Shown here one piece after another: positions 27,207 through 36,138 of a stretch of 64,000 nucleotides of DNA; within the stretch, counting starts at the first letter, position 1, and each line of letters starts with the position of its first letter. A program made the translations under genes and the position numbers. The notes under the pieces are model-generated. The model was not told the DNA's origin and searched no databases. It saw only the letters and a list, made by a program, of their open reading frames with translations. The stretch spans positions 124,001 to 188,000 of the forward strand of contig NZ_CXWE01000009.1 in assembly GCF_001404515.1 (NCBI RefSeq), read 5' to 3'. The DNA comes from Roseibium album. Lineage in GTDB: Bacteria > Pseudomonadota > Alphaproteobacteria > Rhizobiales > Stappiaceae.

Positions 27207-28358
27207 TCACAATGCGGCAATATCGCCTCGCGCCCAATCTTCCTTGGTGCGCGCGTAGAATTCGTCGAAACGACCTTCTTCTATTGCATCCCGCATGCCC
27301 TGCATGAGTTGCTGGTAGTACGCAATATTGTTCCAGGTAAGCAACATACCCGCCAACCCCTCACCTGCCCGCACGAGGTGGTGCAGATAGGCGCGGCTGT
27401 AGACGCTTGACGCAGGGCATTGGTTTTCCGCGTCGAGAGGACGCGCGTCGTCCTGGTGGCGGGCGTTTTTAAGGTTCACCTTGCCGAATTTCGTATATGC
27501 CAGCCCGTGCCGGCCTGCGCGTGTCGGCATAACACAGTCGAACTGGTCAATGCCGCGCTTTACGCTTTCCAGGAGATCGTCCGGCGTTCCCACGCCCATC
27601 AGGTATCTGGGCTTGTCGACAGGCATCACAGGAGTGGCTATGTCCAACATCTGGAGCATGACATCCTGCGGCTCTCCAACGGCCAGCCCCCCAACCGAAA
27701 AGCCTTCAAAGGGCAGCTTGCCGAGACTTTCTGCAGACCTGATGCGAAGATCAGGTTGGTCTCCGCCCTGGACGATGCCGTAGAGGCCCTGCCCTTTCGC
27801 GGGGCCGCCCATTGCCTCAAATTGTGTCCTGGAACGTTCGGCCCATCTCAGTGACAATTCCATCGCCCGTTGGATCTCCTCCTTGGGGCTTGGAAGCTTG
27901 ATGCATTCATCCAGTTGCATCTGGATATCGGAACCGAGCAATCCCTGGATTTCCACGGAACGTTCCGGGGTCAGATGATACTTCCGGCCGTCAATATGGC
28001 TCTGGAAACGGACACCTTCTTCGTCGAGTTTGCGCAGCTGCGCCAAAGACATGACCTGAAAACCGCCGCTGTCGGTCAGGATCGTGTGCGGCCAGTTCAT
28101 GAACGTGTGCAGTCCACCCAGCCTGTCGACACGTTCCGCAGTGGGTCTCAACATGAGGTGATAGGTGTTGCCCAGCACAACGTCGGCACCGGTTTCACGT
28201 ACCTGTCCCGGATACATGGCCTTGACGGTTGCCTGAGTACCAACCGGCATGAACGCGGGTGTGCGCACGACGCCATGTGGGGTCGTTATTTCCCCCCGTC
28301 TGGCCATGCCATCGGTTGCGATCAGTTTGAAATTGAATTTTTTTGCTGTCTCGGACAT
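27207..28358 (-). CDS. tgt: Queuine/preQ1 tRNA-guanine transglycosylase with altered zinc site
   Basis: Exchanges guanine-34 for preQ1 in tRNAs with GUN anticodons, the insertion step of queuosine synthesis. The 383-residue product has the active-site Asp in LTDSGGFQVMSL, IVQGG, MGVGTPDDLLESV and the nucleophile Asp in QFDCVMPTRAGRHG. The C-terminal zinc site normally has CxCxxC plus a His. Here the matching stretch reads NQCPASSVYSRAYLHHL, keeping one Cys, and the His position reads TWNNI. Three of four ligands are therefore replaced. The fold and catalytic residues look intact, so it is probably active without zinc. It follows queA by five bases. Confidence 0.95.
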   Translation of the reverse strand: MSETAKKFNFKLIATDGMARRGEITTPHGVVRTPAFMPVGTQATVKAMYPGQVRETGADVVLGNTYHLMLRPTAERVDRLGGLHTFMNWPHTILTDSGGFQVMSLAQLRKLDEEGVRFQSHIDGRKYHLTPERSVEIQGLLGSDIQMQLDECIKLPSPKEEIQRAMELSLRWAERSRTQFEAMGGPAKGQGLYGIVQGGDQPDLRIRSAESLGKLPFEGFSVGGLAVGEPQDVMLQMLDIATPVMPVDKPRYLMGVGTPDDLLESVKRGIDQFDCVMPTRAGRHGLAYTKFGKVNLKNARHQDDARPLDAENQCPASSVYSRAYLHHLVRAGEGLAGMLLTWNNIAYYQQLMQGMRDAIEEGRFDEFYARTKEDWARGDIAAL

Positions 28359-28363
28359 GGGAT

Positions 28364-29437
28364 CTACTGTGTCACTTTTGCCGGGAACAAAAGGGAACCG
28401 TCCCCGTAGCTGTAAAAGCGGTATTGCTCCTCAATTGCATGTGCATAGGCGCCACGCATCGTTTCAAGTCCTGAAAACGCAGACACGAGCATGAAGAGCG
28501 TCGACTTTGGCAAATGGAAATTCGTCATCAGGGCATCAATTGCCCTGAACTTATAGCCTGGTGTGATGAAGATTGATGTTTCTCCGGCAAAGGGTGCGAT
28601 CGAACCTCCTGCCTGGGCAGAGCTTTCCAGTATTCTCAAGGACGTGGTGCCAACGCTGACAACCTTGTTTCCTCTCGCCCTTACTGCAAGAAGAGCCTTT
28701 GCGGTGGCGGCTGAAACGTTCCCCCATTCCGCGTGCATCTTGTGGTCACGTGTATCATCGGCTTTCACCGGCAGAAATGTTCCCGCGCCAACATGCAGGG
28801 TTACAAGATGTCGCTCAATCCCCCGGTCTTCGAGAGCTTCAAGAAGTTCCTGCGTGAAATGAAGGCCGGCAGTCGGCGCTGCGACCGCACCATCCTTTTC
28901 AGCAAAGATCGTTTGATAGTCCTGGCGGTCCTGAACATCCTCGCCTCGCTTTTGCGCGATATAGGGCGGCAAGGGAACGTGACCGACTGTTGCAATGGCG
29001 ACATCCAGCTCCGAACCGGACGCCTCGAAGACAAGCAGCACCTCGCCGCCATCCGATTTTTCTGCAACCCGCGCCCTCATACTGCATACTGAATTTTCGA
29101 AGACGAGAACGTCGCCGGCAATCAGTTTCTTTGCCGGACGGGCAAAGGCTCTCCACTGATCTTGAGCTGTGCGCATATGCAAAGTGACACTGATCCCTGC
29201 GGAAACGCCACCACGAAACCGCTGTCCTTCCAGTTGGGCCGGAATGACCTTTGTATCGTTGAATACCAACGCATCGCCAGGCTCCAACAGTCCCGGCAAA
29301 TCCCGTATGCCCATGTCCTTCAAGACCGGATATTCGGCCGGATTTACAACAAGCATTCGCGCGGAATCTCGCGGACGTGCGGGACGCAGGGCAATCCGTT
29401 CATTCGGCAGGTCAAAATCGAATTCTTCGACGCGCAT
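28364..29437 (-). CDS. queA: S-adenosylmethionine:tRNA ribosyltransferase-isomerase
   Basis: Adds the ribosyl moiety of S-adenosylmethionine to preQ1-tRNA to form epoxyqueuosine, directly after the Tgt step. The 357-residue product has the family opening FDFDLPNERIALRPARPRDSARML, then DALVFNDTKVIPA, PLPPYI, PTAGLHFTQELLEAL and HVGAGTFLPVK. The downstream tgt gene starts five bases after the stop, so the two queuosine enzymes form one unit. A terminator at 29576 separates it from ppiB upstream. Confidence 0.97.
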   Translation of the reverse strand: MRVEEFDFDLPNERIALRPARPRDSARMLVVNPAEYPVLKDMGIRDLPGLLEPGDALVFNDTKVIPAQLEGQRFRGGVSAGISVTLHMRTAQDQWRAFARPAKKLIAGDVLVFENSVCSMRARVAEKSDGGEVLLVFEASGSELDVAIATVGHVPLPPYIAQKRGEDVQDRQDYQTIFAEKDGAVAAPTAGLHFTQELLEALEDRGIERHLVTLHVGAGTFLPVKADDTRDHKMHAEWGNVSAATAKALLAVRARGNKVVSVGTTSLRILESSAQAGGSIAPFAGETSIFITPGYKFRAIDALMTNFHLPKSTLFMLVSAFSGLETMRGAYAHAIEEQYRFYSYGDGSLLFPAKVTQ

Positions 29438-29575
29438 GTCGTTCAGGTCTGTCCAATGGCAATGGGTGGGTCGATGTGTGTGATCGGCGTCAACTGACGG
29501 AGCCGGATGCTCAGTGTGCGGCTCTTAAAGGTGCAACGTTTGGAGGTCAACACTTGCCGTTCCGGCGCTACAAGC

Positions 29576-29604
29576 AAAAACAGCGCGGAAAACTTCCGCG
29601 CTGT
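29576..29604 (-). terminator. Rho-independent terminator after ppiB
   Basis: Arms ACAGCGCGGAA and TTCCGCGCTGT form a perfect eleven-base stem with a three-base loop. On the minus strand it is followed by TTTTT. It ends the coaD-ppi-ppiB run before queA. Confidence 0.9.
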
Positions 29605-29627
29605 CCGAATTTTTTGCAATTTAGCGG

Positions 29628-30101
29628 TCAGGACGCGTCTGCAGCAACCTTGAGCGAAACAATGTTGTCGGGATCCGTTACGGGTTCGCCGCGCTTGATC
29701 TTGTCGACATTGTCCATGCCGTCAATCACTTCGCCCCAGGCGGTGTACTGACCGTCAAGCCAGGGTGCGTCGGTGAAGCAGATGAAGAACTGGCTGTCGC
29801 CGGAGTTCGGATCCATGGCGCGGGCCATGGAACATGTGCCGCGAACGTGTTTGTGGTTGCTGAATTCAGCTTTCAGCTTCTGGCCGGAACCGCCGGTACC
29901 GGTTCCCTGCGGACAACCGGTCTGCGCCATGAAACCGTCGATAACCCTGTGAAACACGATACCGTCGTAAAAGCCTTCCCGCACAAGCTCCTTGATGCGT
30001 GCAACATGACCCGGGGCGAGATCCGGTTTCATTTCGATTACGATCGGTCCCTGGCTTGTTTCCATGAGAAGGGTGTTTTCGGCATCCTTGATATCAGCCA
30101 T
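29628..30101 (-). CDS. ppiB: Peptidyl-prolyl cis-trans isomerase, cytoplasmic cyclophilin
   Basis: Catalyses proline isomerisation during protein folding. The 157-residue product is a single cyclophilin domain without signal peptide: FYDGIVFHRVIDGFMAQTGCPQGTGTGG, then FFICFTDAPWLDGQYTAWGEVIDGMD. AAGGAG precedes the ATG at good distance. It lies 41 bases downstream of a second cyclophilin gene that does carry a signal peptide, so the cell makes a cytoplasmic and an exported form from neighbouring paralogues. Confidence 0.95.
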   Translation of the reverse strand: MADIKDAENTLLMETSQGPIVIEMKPDLAPGHVARIKELVREGFYDGIVFHRVIDGFMAQTGCPQGTGTGGSGQKLKAEFSNHKHVRGTCSMARAMDPNSGDSQFFICFTDAPWLDGQYTAWGEVIDGMDNVDKIKRGEPVTDPDNIVSLKVAADAS

Positions 30102-30142
30102 GTCTGACTCCTTGGGTCTTTAGAACTGGGGCTATTTTTGGT

Positions 30143-30682
30143 TTATTGAGCGTCTGCTGCGATCTGCATCTTGACGATCTTGTCAGGGTTCGCAGGCGGC
30201 TCGCCAAGAGCGATATTGTCGATATATTGCATACCGTCAACAACTTCGCCGAAAACCGTGTATTGACCGTTCAGCCAGTCGCCGTCGGCAAACATGATAA
30301 AGAACTGCGAGTTGGCACTGTTCGGGTCGGCAGCACGGGCCATGCCAAGCGTTCCACGGCGGAAGGGTGTGTCCGTGAATTCGGCTGCAATATTCGGTTC
30401 GCTGGAGCCTCCGGTCCCGTTGCCTTTCGGGTCACCGGTCTGTGCCATGAAGTTGTCTATCACCCTGTGAAAAGTGAGCCCGTCATAAAAACCTTCCCTG
30501 GTCAGTTTCTTGATCCGTTCAACATGATTCGGGGCAAGGTCAGGACGGAGCTGGATGACGACACGGCCGTCTTTCAAATCAAGGAAAAGCGTATTGTCCG
30601 GGTCCGTACCCTGTGCACTGGAAATGGCGGGAACGAGAACGATCGACGCGAGAATGGCAATCATTGCGATTAGTCGTGACAC
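30143..30682 (-). CDS. Peptidyl-prolyl cis-trans isomerase, exported cyclophilin
   Basis: Periplasmic folding helper of the cyclophilin family. The 179-residue product has a signal peptide (SRLIAMIAILASIVLVPAISSAQG) and then a cyclophilin domain closely similar to the next gene: FYDGLTFHRVIDNFMAQTGDPKGNGTGG and FFIMFADGDWLNGQYTVFGEVVDGM. I chose GTG at 30682 because AAGGAG lies six bases upstream; a TTG at 30700 lies before that site. It sits between coaD and ppiB on the same strand. Confidence 0.93.
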   Translation of the reverse strand: MSRLIAMIAILASIVLVPAISSAQGTDPDNTLFLDLKDGRVVIQLRPDLAPNHVERIKKLTREGFYDGLTFHRVIDNFMAQTGDPKGNGTGGSSEPNIAAEFTDTPFRRGTLGMARAADPNSANSQFFIMFADGDWLNGQYTVFGEVVDGMQYIDNIALGEPPANPDKIVKMQIAADAQ

Positions 30683-30718
30683 TGGAGACTCCTTAACCAA
30701 GGTCAGTGGAATTGATTG

Positions 30719-31225
30719 TCAACTGTCCGGTCTTGCGCGGCGCCTCAAAGGCGACGCGACCGGTTCGGGTACAAATGCGGAAATCTCTCCGCCCATCTTT
30801 GCGATTTGCCGTACCAAGGTGGCGGTGATGTGGCGTACATCTGGAGACGCTGGCAGGAAAACGGTCCGGATGTCAGGCTCCAGCGTACCGTTCATTCCGG
30901 CCATCTGCATTTCATAGTCAAGATCAGTGCCATCTCTCAAGCCGCGGACCAGATACGCCGCCCCCTGCTCGCGCGCGGTGTCGACAACCAGGTTCGAAAA
31001 GGAGATCACATCGATACGGTCGGCTTCCGCAGCAGCAAATTCCGCACGGGCTGCTTCATGAATCAGGTTGAGCCGTTCCTCGAACGAAAACAAAGGTGTT
31101 TTTCCCGGATGGACACCTATGGCGACCACGACCTTGTCTGCCAGCGCAAGTGCCTGATGCAATATGTCCATATGGCCGTTGGTGACCGGGTCGAAGGACC
31201 CGGGATATAGCGCAATGCGTTTCAT
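30719..31225 (-). CDS. coaD: Phosphopantetheine adenylyltransferase
   Basis: Fourth step of coenzyme A synthesis, transferring AMP to 4'-phosphopantetheine. The 168-residue product opens with ALYPGSFDPVTNGHMDIL, containing the TxGH nucleotidyltransferase motif. It also has YLVRGLRDGTDLDYEMQMAGMN and a degenerate version of the ISSTxxR motif (HITATLVRQIAKMGG). I chose ATG at 31225 (MKRIALYPG) by family length; ATG at 31237 is possible. It leads the run coaD, exported cyclophilin, ppiB on the minus strand, a linkage common in alphaproteobacteria. Confidence 0.95.
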   Translation of the reverse strand: MKRIALYPGSFDPVTNGHMDILHQALALADKVVVAIGVHPGKTPLFSFEERLNLIHEAARAEFAAAEADRIDVISFSNLVVDTAREQGAAYLVRGLRDGTDLDYEMQMAGMNGTLEPDIRTVFLPASPDVRHITATLVRQIAKMGGEISAFVPEPVASPLRRRARPDS

Positions 31226-31388
31226 GGCCAATTCCATACTCCGCCTTCCGGCGGGTCACAAGGGAAACACTGAGACAACTGCAATTTTTGTCCACACGAG
31301 ACATTGTGTGACTGGCATCACATAAGTCTTCTCATTGTTGGTCCAAGGTGTGTTCATCGAAAACACGGCGTGAGCAGGAGCCAGGACC

Positions 31389-31805
31389 ATGAGGAGTTAC
31401 GTTACATCGGGCCCGACTTTCAATGAGAAGTCGGCACAACCATTCAGTATTCAGGCAAACGCTGCGGATTCCGCGATGCACGTCAAGATGGCCGCCATCT
31501 TCGTTCTGGCATTGCTGACAATGATCGCTGCGGGCGTGATGAGCATGCACCCAAGCAATGCATCTCAGGCCGAAGACCTGACCAGCCTTGCGACACAGGG
31601 CCTTACAGCCACCAAGACGGATCGTATTGCCGTATCGAAGTCATCCGACACATGCAACTCTCAGGCGTGGGGCGCATGGAGTGAAGAGTGTGCTGCTTCC
31701 CTCACGGGAGCCAACAAGGTACGCAACGTTTCATTCGTTACGATCGAGCAAAAGGCTCCGACCGCCAACGAAACAATTCTTGCACGCTACCCCACCGTCA
31801 ACTGA
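31389..31805 (+). CDS. Small single-pass membrane protein, unknown function
   Basis: I do not recognise the family with certainty. The 138-residue product has a polar N-terminal stretch of about 30 residues, one hydrophobic segment at about 33-52 (MAAIFVLALLTMIAAGVMSM) and a C-terminal exported-looking part with two cysteines (DTCNSQAWGAWSEECAASL) that could form a disulfide. It ends in FVTIEQKAPTANETILARYPTVN. AGGAG lies before the ATG and codon use is normal, which supports a real gene. It is divergent from coaD and ends just before a strong hairpin at 31841. Confidence 0.65.
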   Translation: MRSYVTSGPTFNEKSAQPFSIQANAADSAMHVKMAAIFVLALLTMIAAGVMSMHPSNASQAEDLTSLATQGLTATKTDRIAVSKSSDTCNSQAWGAWSEECAASLTGANKVRNVSFVTIEQKAPTANETILARYPTVN

Positions 31806-31840
31806 TACGCCTACCTCCAAGTTATTCCCCGTAACGGCAA

Positions 31841-31871
31841 ACAGCGGCACAGGTTCCACCCTGGCCGCTGT
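31841..31871 (+). terminator. Strong hairpin after the 31389 gene, possible terminator
   Basis: Arms ACAGCGGC and GCCGCTGT enclose a second stem CAGG/CCTG with a six-base loop, giving twelve paired bases with one bulge. The tail after it is only weakly T-rich, so termination is likely but not certain. Confidence 0.5.
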
Positions 31872-31948
31872 TGTCGTATGTGCTGATGCTTTCCTCGCGT
31901 GTCATCAGAGCGAGTTGTTTCCAGCGTATTGGGTGTTCGGAGCCGATC

Positions 31949-32320
31949 ATGGTTCTCTCTCTGATCTTCTTCAAACGAACATTGATGTTGTTTTGGGTAT
32001 TGTGGTGGCTGGCTGCGTTTTTGACGGATCTGGGAGGCGCAATGTTTCAGCTGGGGTGGTTTAGCGAGAACTGGCTTCCCCACTCAATTTATCCCTACCT
32101 TGTAAAAACCATTGCCTTGTATGATCCGCCACAGTTTCTTGCCCGGCTCCTGTTTGCAGGAATCATCTGCTGGTTGTTTCTCTCGACGGTGTTTTTTGTC
32201 CGCGCCGTGTTCACTTCTACCCTTCGAAGGGACGTGTGGATTGCGCGGGTCAACAGTACCTTCATCAATTCGCTGGCATTGTGGCTGGCAATTGTCACGG
32301 CCGATCAGGTTGTCAAATAA
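31949..32320 (+). CDS. Small multi-pass membrane protein, unknown function
   Basis: I do not recognise the family. The 123-residue product has three probable membrane segments: LIFFKRTLMLFWVLWWLAAF at the start, LLFAGIICWLFLSTVFFVRA in the middle and FINSLALWLAIVTAD near the end. A loop, LPHSIYPYLVKTIALYDPP, lies between the first two. The ATG at 31949 has GGAG six bases upstream. An in-frame start at 31871 would overlap the hairpin and is less likely. It is convergent with gyrA. Confidence 0.6.
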   Translation: MVLSLIFFKRTLMLFWVLWWLAAFLTDLGGAMFQLGWFSENWLPHSIYPYLVKTIALYDPPQFLARLLFAGIICWLFLSTVFFVRAVFTSTLRRDVWIARVNSTFINSLALWLAIVTADQVVK

Positions 32321-32425
32321 ATCGATCTTGAACAAAATCAGATGGTGCAAGCCGGTTTCAAGTTACTTACCTTTCTGGCTATTCACACACTTCCAGACGC
32401 GTAACGTTTTTCGTCAAGACAGAAA

Positions 32426-32449
32426 CAAAAAAGACGGCAACACGCCGCC
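32426..32449 (-). terminator. Probable terminator after gyrA
   Basis: On the minus strand, GGCGGC and GCCGTC pair (one G-T pair) around a five-base loop and are followed by a run of T. It lies about 30 bases after the gyrA stop. Confidence 0.6.
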
Positions 32450-32480
32450 TTTGATGTCGTTTGTCTATTTAAGTGTTTTG

Positions 32481-35288
32481 TCAGCTGTCACCGTCCGGGG
32501 CAGCCGCTGACGGATCGCCGTCAGAACCCTGATCGCTGTTGTCACCGTCCGTGACTTCGCCTTCCTCATCGAGATCTTCGTCGTCATCGACTTCCGAGAT
32601 ACCTTCCACAGCGACGACTTTTTCTTCCGTGGCCGTCTTGAAGACGATCACGCCCTGCGTCGCGCGGCCAGCAATGCGGATACCGTCCACCGGACAGCGG
32701 ATGAGCTGACCACCGTCCGTTACCAGCATGATCTGGTGACTGTCTTCGACCGGGAACGACGCGATCAGGCCGCCATTGCGATCATTGACAGCCATAGCGG
32801 TAATGCCCTTGCCTCCACGCCCGGTCACGCGATATTCGAAGGACGAAGTCCTCTTGCCGTATCCATTTTCGGAGACAGTCAGGATAATCTGTTCGGCAGC
32901 ACTCATTTGCGCATAGCGCTCCTGAGGCAAGTCGCCCGCAACGACGCCTTCTTCATCAGCACCGCTGCCGCTCTCGTCTGCTTCCCCGCGCATCGCTCTC
33001 GACAGCTTCAGATAGGCAGCCCGCTCTTCAGCGTCGACGTCAATGTGATGAAGGATCTGCATCGAGATGACCCGATCCTCTTCTGCCAACCGGATCCCAC
33101 GGACACCAACTGAGTTCCGGCCCGCAAAAACGCGAACATCGGTGGTCGCAAAGCGAATGCACTGACCGGAATTGGTGGTCAGCATGACGTCGTCGTGTTC
33201 TGAGCAGGTGTCAACACCGACAATACCGTCGCCGTCTTCCAGCTTCATCGCAATCTTGCCGTTTCGGTTGATATTGACGAAGTCGGAGAGTTTGTTCCGT
33301 CGCACTGTCCCGCGCACGGTTGCGAACATCACATCGAGATTTGCCCAGCTGTCTTCGTCCTCAGGCAACGGCAGAATAGACGTTATCTGTTCGCCCTGCT
33401 CCAGCGGCAGCATGTTCACTAGCGCCTTGCCTCGAGAGGTCGGCCCTCCCAGAGGCAGACGCCAGACCTTCATCTTGTAACAGATGCCACGTGAGGAGAA
33501 GAACAGCACTGGCGTGTGCGTATTGGCGACGAATAGACGTGTGACGAAATCCTCATCCTTGGTCGCCATTCCAGCGCGACCCTTGCCGCCACGGCGTTGT
33601 GCCCGGTAGGTGGCGAGAGGTACGCGCTTGATGTAACCGCTGTGTGACACGGTAACGACCATGTCTTCGCGCTGGATCAGGTCCTCGTCGTCAAAGTCGG
33701 CGCCGCCCTCGACAATCTCCGTTCTGCGCGGCGTTGCGAACTCTTCCTTGATCTCCAGCATTTCATTGCGGACTATTTCCTGGATTCGTGCCCTGGAGCG
33801 CAAGATATCCAGGAAGTCGGAGATTTCGCCACCGATCTTCTTGAGTTCGTCGTCGATTTCGTCGCGGCCGAGAGCTGTCAGGCGCTGCAGGCGCAGATCC
33901 AGTATCGCCCGTGCCTGCTCTTCAGAGAGCTTGTAGGTGCCATCTTCGCGAACCTGATGACGCGGGTCATCGATCAGTCGGATCAGAGGTTCGACATCCC
34001 TTGCCGGCCAGTCGCGTTCCATCAACTGGGCTCTTGCCGTCGCCGGATCCGGAGCAGTCCTGATCAGGTGAATGACTTCATCGATGTTGGCAACTGCAAT
34101 GCCCAGACCAACCAGGATATGGGCACGGTCACGGGCCTTTTTCAGCAGATAGCGCGTCCGCCTCTGGACAACTTCTTCGCGGAAGGCGACGAAGGCCGTG
34201 AGCATGTCGGACAGGTTCATCTGTTCCGGTTTGCCACCGTTCAGGGCGACCATGTTTGCGCCGAAGGAAGTCTGAAGCTGACTGAAGCGATAGAGCTGGT
34301 TCAGAACGACATCCGGCACCGCATCGCGTTTGAGCTCGATAACGACCCGCATTCCGGATCGGTCGCTTTCATCGCGGATGTCCGAAATTCCCTCGACACG
34401 TTTGTCACGGACAAGTTCGGCGATCTTTTCGATCATGGTCGACTTGTTGACCTGGTACGGTATCTCAGAAACGATCAGCGCATTCCGGTCCTTGCGCACT
34501 TCCTCGATATCGACTTTTGCCCGCATGACGATAGAGCCACGGCCGGTTTCATAGGCATTGCGTATACCTGCTCGTCCCAGGATCATGCCGCCGGTGGGGA
34601 AATCGGGTCCGGGCACAATTTCCATGAGCTCCATCAGCGTCATGGCCGGATTTTCCATGATGGCGATCGCCGCGTCGATAACCTCCCCCAGATTGTGGGG
34701 CGGTATGTTGGTTGCCATGCCGACGGCAATGCCACCGGCGCCATTTACGAGCAGATTGGGAAACTTGGCCGGAATAACGACCGGTTCGCTTTCCGAGTTG
34801 TCATAGTTCTCCTGAAAGTCGACTGTTTCCTTGTCGATATCATCCAGGAGCTTGTGAGCGACCTTTTCCAGCCGACACTCGGTGTAACGCATCGCCGCCG
34901 CCGGATCACCGTCGACGGAACCGAAGTTTCCCTGGCCGTCGATCAGTGGCAGTCGCAGCGAAAAGTTTTGCGCCATGCGAACCAGCGCATCGTAGATCGC
35001 GCTGTCACCATGCGGGTGGTATTTACCCATGACATCGCCGACGACACGAGCTGACTTGCGATAAGGCTTGTTCCACTCATAGCCGTTTTCGTGCATCGAA
35101 TAGAGGATGCGCCGGTGAACCGGTTTCAGGCCATCTCGGACGTCGGGCAATGCACGCGACACGATCACGCTCATGGCGTAATCGAGATAACTGCGTTTCA
35201 TTTCGTCGACGATAGAGACCGGTTTGATATCGGACGGCAAACCGTCCGAAGGGGTGCTGTTGTCCTGGTCGGCCAAGGAAGAACTCAT
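32481..35288 (-). CDS. gyrA: DNA gyrase subunit A
   Basis: Breakage-reunion subunit of DNA gyrase. The 935-residue product has the family opening SYLDYAMSVIVSRALPDVRDGLKPVHRRIL, the quinolone-resistance region YHPHGDSAIYDALVRMAQNF with Ser and Asp at the two main resistance positions (the susceptible state), and the catalytic Tyr in AAAMRYTECRLEK. The GyrA-box, which wraps DNA, is present as QRRGGKG. The C-terminal beta-propeller ends in a long acidic tail. At 935 residues it is somewhat longer than the E. coli protein, as in other alphaproteobacteria. No clear ribosome site was found before the ATG. Confidence 0.98.
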   Translation of the reverse strand: MSSSLADQDNSTPSDGLPSDIKPVSIVDEMKRSYLDYAMSVIVSRALPDVRDGLKPVHRRILYSMHENGYEWNKPYRKSARVVGDVMGKYHPHGDSAIYDALVRMAQNFSLRLPLIDGQGNFGSVDGDPAAAMRYTECRLEKVAHKLLDDIDKETVDFQENYDNSESEPVVIPAKFPNLLVNGAGGIAVGMATNIPPHNLGEVIDAAIAIMENPAMTLMELMEIVPGPDFPTGGMILGRAGIRNAYETGRGSIVMRAKVDIEEVRKDRNALIVSEIPYQVNKSTMIEKIAELVRDKRVEGISDIRDESDRSGMRVVIELKRDAVPDVVLNQLYRFSQLQTSFGANMVALNGGKPEQMNLSDMLTAFVAFREEVVQRRTRYLLKKARDRAHILVGLGIAVANIDEVIHLIRTAPDPATARAQLMERDWPARDVEPLIRLIDDPRHQVREDGTYKLSEEQARAILDLRLQRLTALGRDEIDDELKKIGGEISDFLDILRSRARIQEIVRNEMLEIKEEFATPRRTEIVEGGADFDDEDLIQREDMVVTVSHSGYIKRVPLATYRAQRRGGKGRAGMATKDEDFVTRLFVANTHTPVLFFSSRGICYKMKVWRLPLGGPTSRGKALVNMLPLEQGEQITSILPLPEDEDSWANLDVMFATVRGTVRRNKLSDFVNINRNGKIAMKLEDGDGIVGVDTCSEHDDVMLTTNSGQCIRFATTDVRVFAGRNSVGVRGIRLAEEDRVISMQILHHIDVDAEERAAYLKLSRAMRGEADESGSGADEEGVVAGDLPQERYAQMSAAEQIILTVSENGYGKRTSSFEYRVTGRGGKGITAMAVNDRNGGLIASFPVEDSHQIMLVTDGGQLIRCPVDGIRIAGRATQGVIVFKTATEEKVVAVEGISEVDDDEDLDEEGEVTDGDNSDQGSDGDPSAAAPDGDS

Positions 35289-35502
35289 TTCATTGTTATT
35301 GCTGGTTCTTTTATATCCGATTCAACTGCATGGGCCAAATTTGAGGCAGTTTTCCTCTCCAGTAATAATCCTTGTAATTCAATATGTTATAAAGAGTATT
35401 CACAGGGTGCGAAAATGAATTTCGGAAAGCGGCTCGAAGTCGGCGTCAATCCCCTGTAACAAGGCCGAATCCGAGCCACCATCAATGCCGTGGAAGCCCA
35501 GA

Positions 35503-36138
35503 ATGCTCGACTATTTCATCAACGCGTTTGCCACACTTTTCGTTACGATCGACCCGGTCGGTCTTGCGCCGATGTTTCTGGCTGTCACAGCCGGAATGAG
35601 CAGAGCGGACCGAAGGAAGGTCGCGGTTCGGGCGACGCTGACTGCAGCTGGAATTCTTCTGATCTTCTATGCTTCTGGCCAGACAGTTCTGAATGTGCTC
35701 GGCATTTCGGTATCGGCGTTTCGCGTTGCAGGTGGCATTCTGCTCTTTCTGATCGCGATCGAGATGATTTTTGGAAAGAGACAGGAGCGCAAGGCGGAAA
35801 CGGCAGAAAAAGCCGTGGAGTCCCAGGGACATCACGGTACAGTCAATGAAATTGCCATCTTTCCGCTTGCTATACCGCTGATTTCGGGCCCGGCAACCAT
35901 TTCCGCAATCATCCTGCTGTCGAGCCAGGCTCCCGACACGGTCGCCTATGCGGGCCTTGGCGGCGTGATCGCGATTATCCTTTTGAGCTGCATGGGTGCC
36001 TTTCTGCTGGCCGACAAACTGGAAAGACTGCTTGGCGAAACTGCGCAACTCGTCATCACGCGCCTGTTGGGGGTTCTCCTCGCTGCGCTTTCGGTTCAGT
36101 TCGTGGCAGATGGCGTGTTGACACTCGTGCGCGGTTAG
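35503..36138 (+). CDS. MarC-family integral membrane protein
   Basis: Inner-membrane protein of the MarC/YchE/YhgN family, whose transport role is unsettled. The 211-residue product has six membrane segments and the family motifs FVTIDPVGLAPMFLAVTAGM near the N terminus and FPLAIPLISGPATISAIILL near 115-135. I chose the ATG at 35503 (MLDYFINAF), which fits homologues and has GGAAG upstream; ATG at 35485 is the alternative. Its TAG overlaps the convergent next gene by four bases. Confidence 0.9.
   Translation: MLDYFINAFATLFVTIDPVGLAPMFLAVTAGMSRADRRKVAVRATLTAAGILLIFYASGQTVLNVLGISVSAFRVAGGILLFLIAIEMIFGKRQERKAETAEKAVESQGHHGTVNEIAIFPLAIPLISGPATISAIILLSSQAPDTVAYAGLGGVIAIILLSCMGAFLLADKLERLLGETAQLVITRLLGVLLAALSVQFVADGVLTLVRG

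Noticed and set aside
33957..35054. 365-codon open frame on the plus strand opposite gyrA
   Set aside because: Lies wholly antisense to a certain gene, with no domain or ribosome site.
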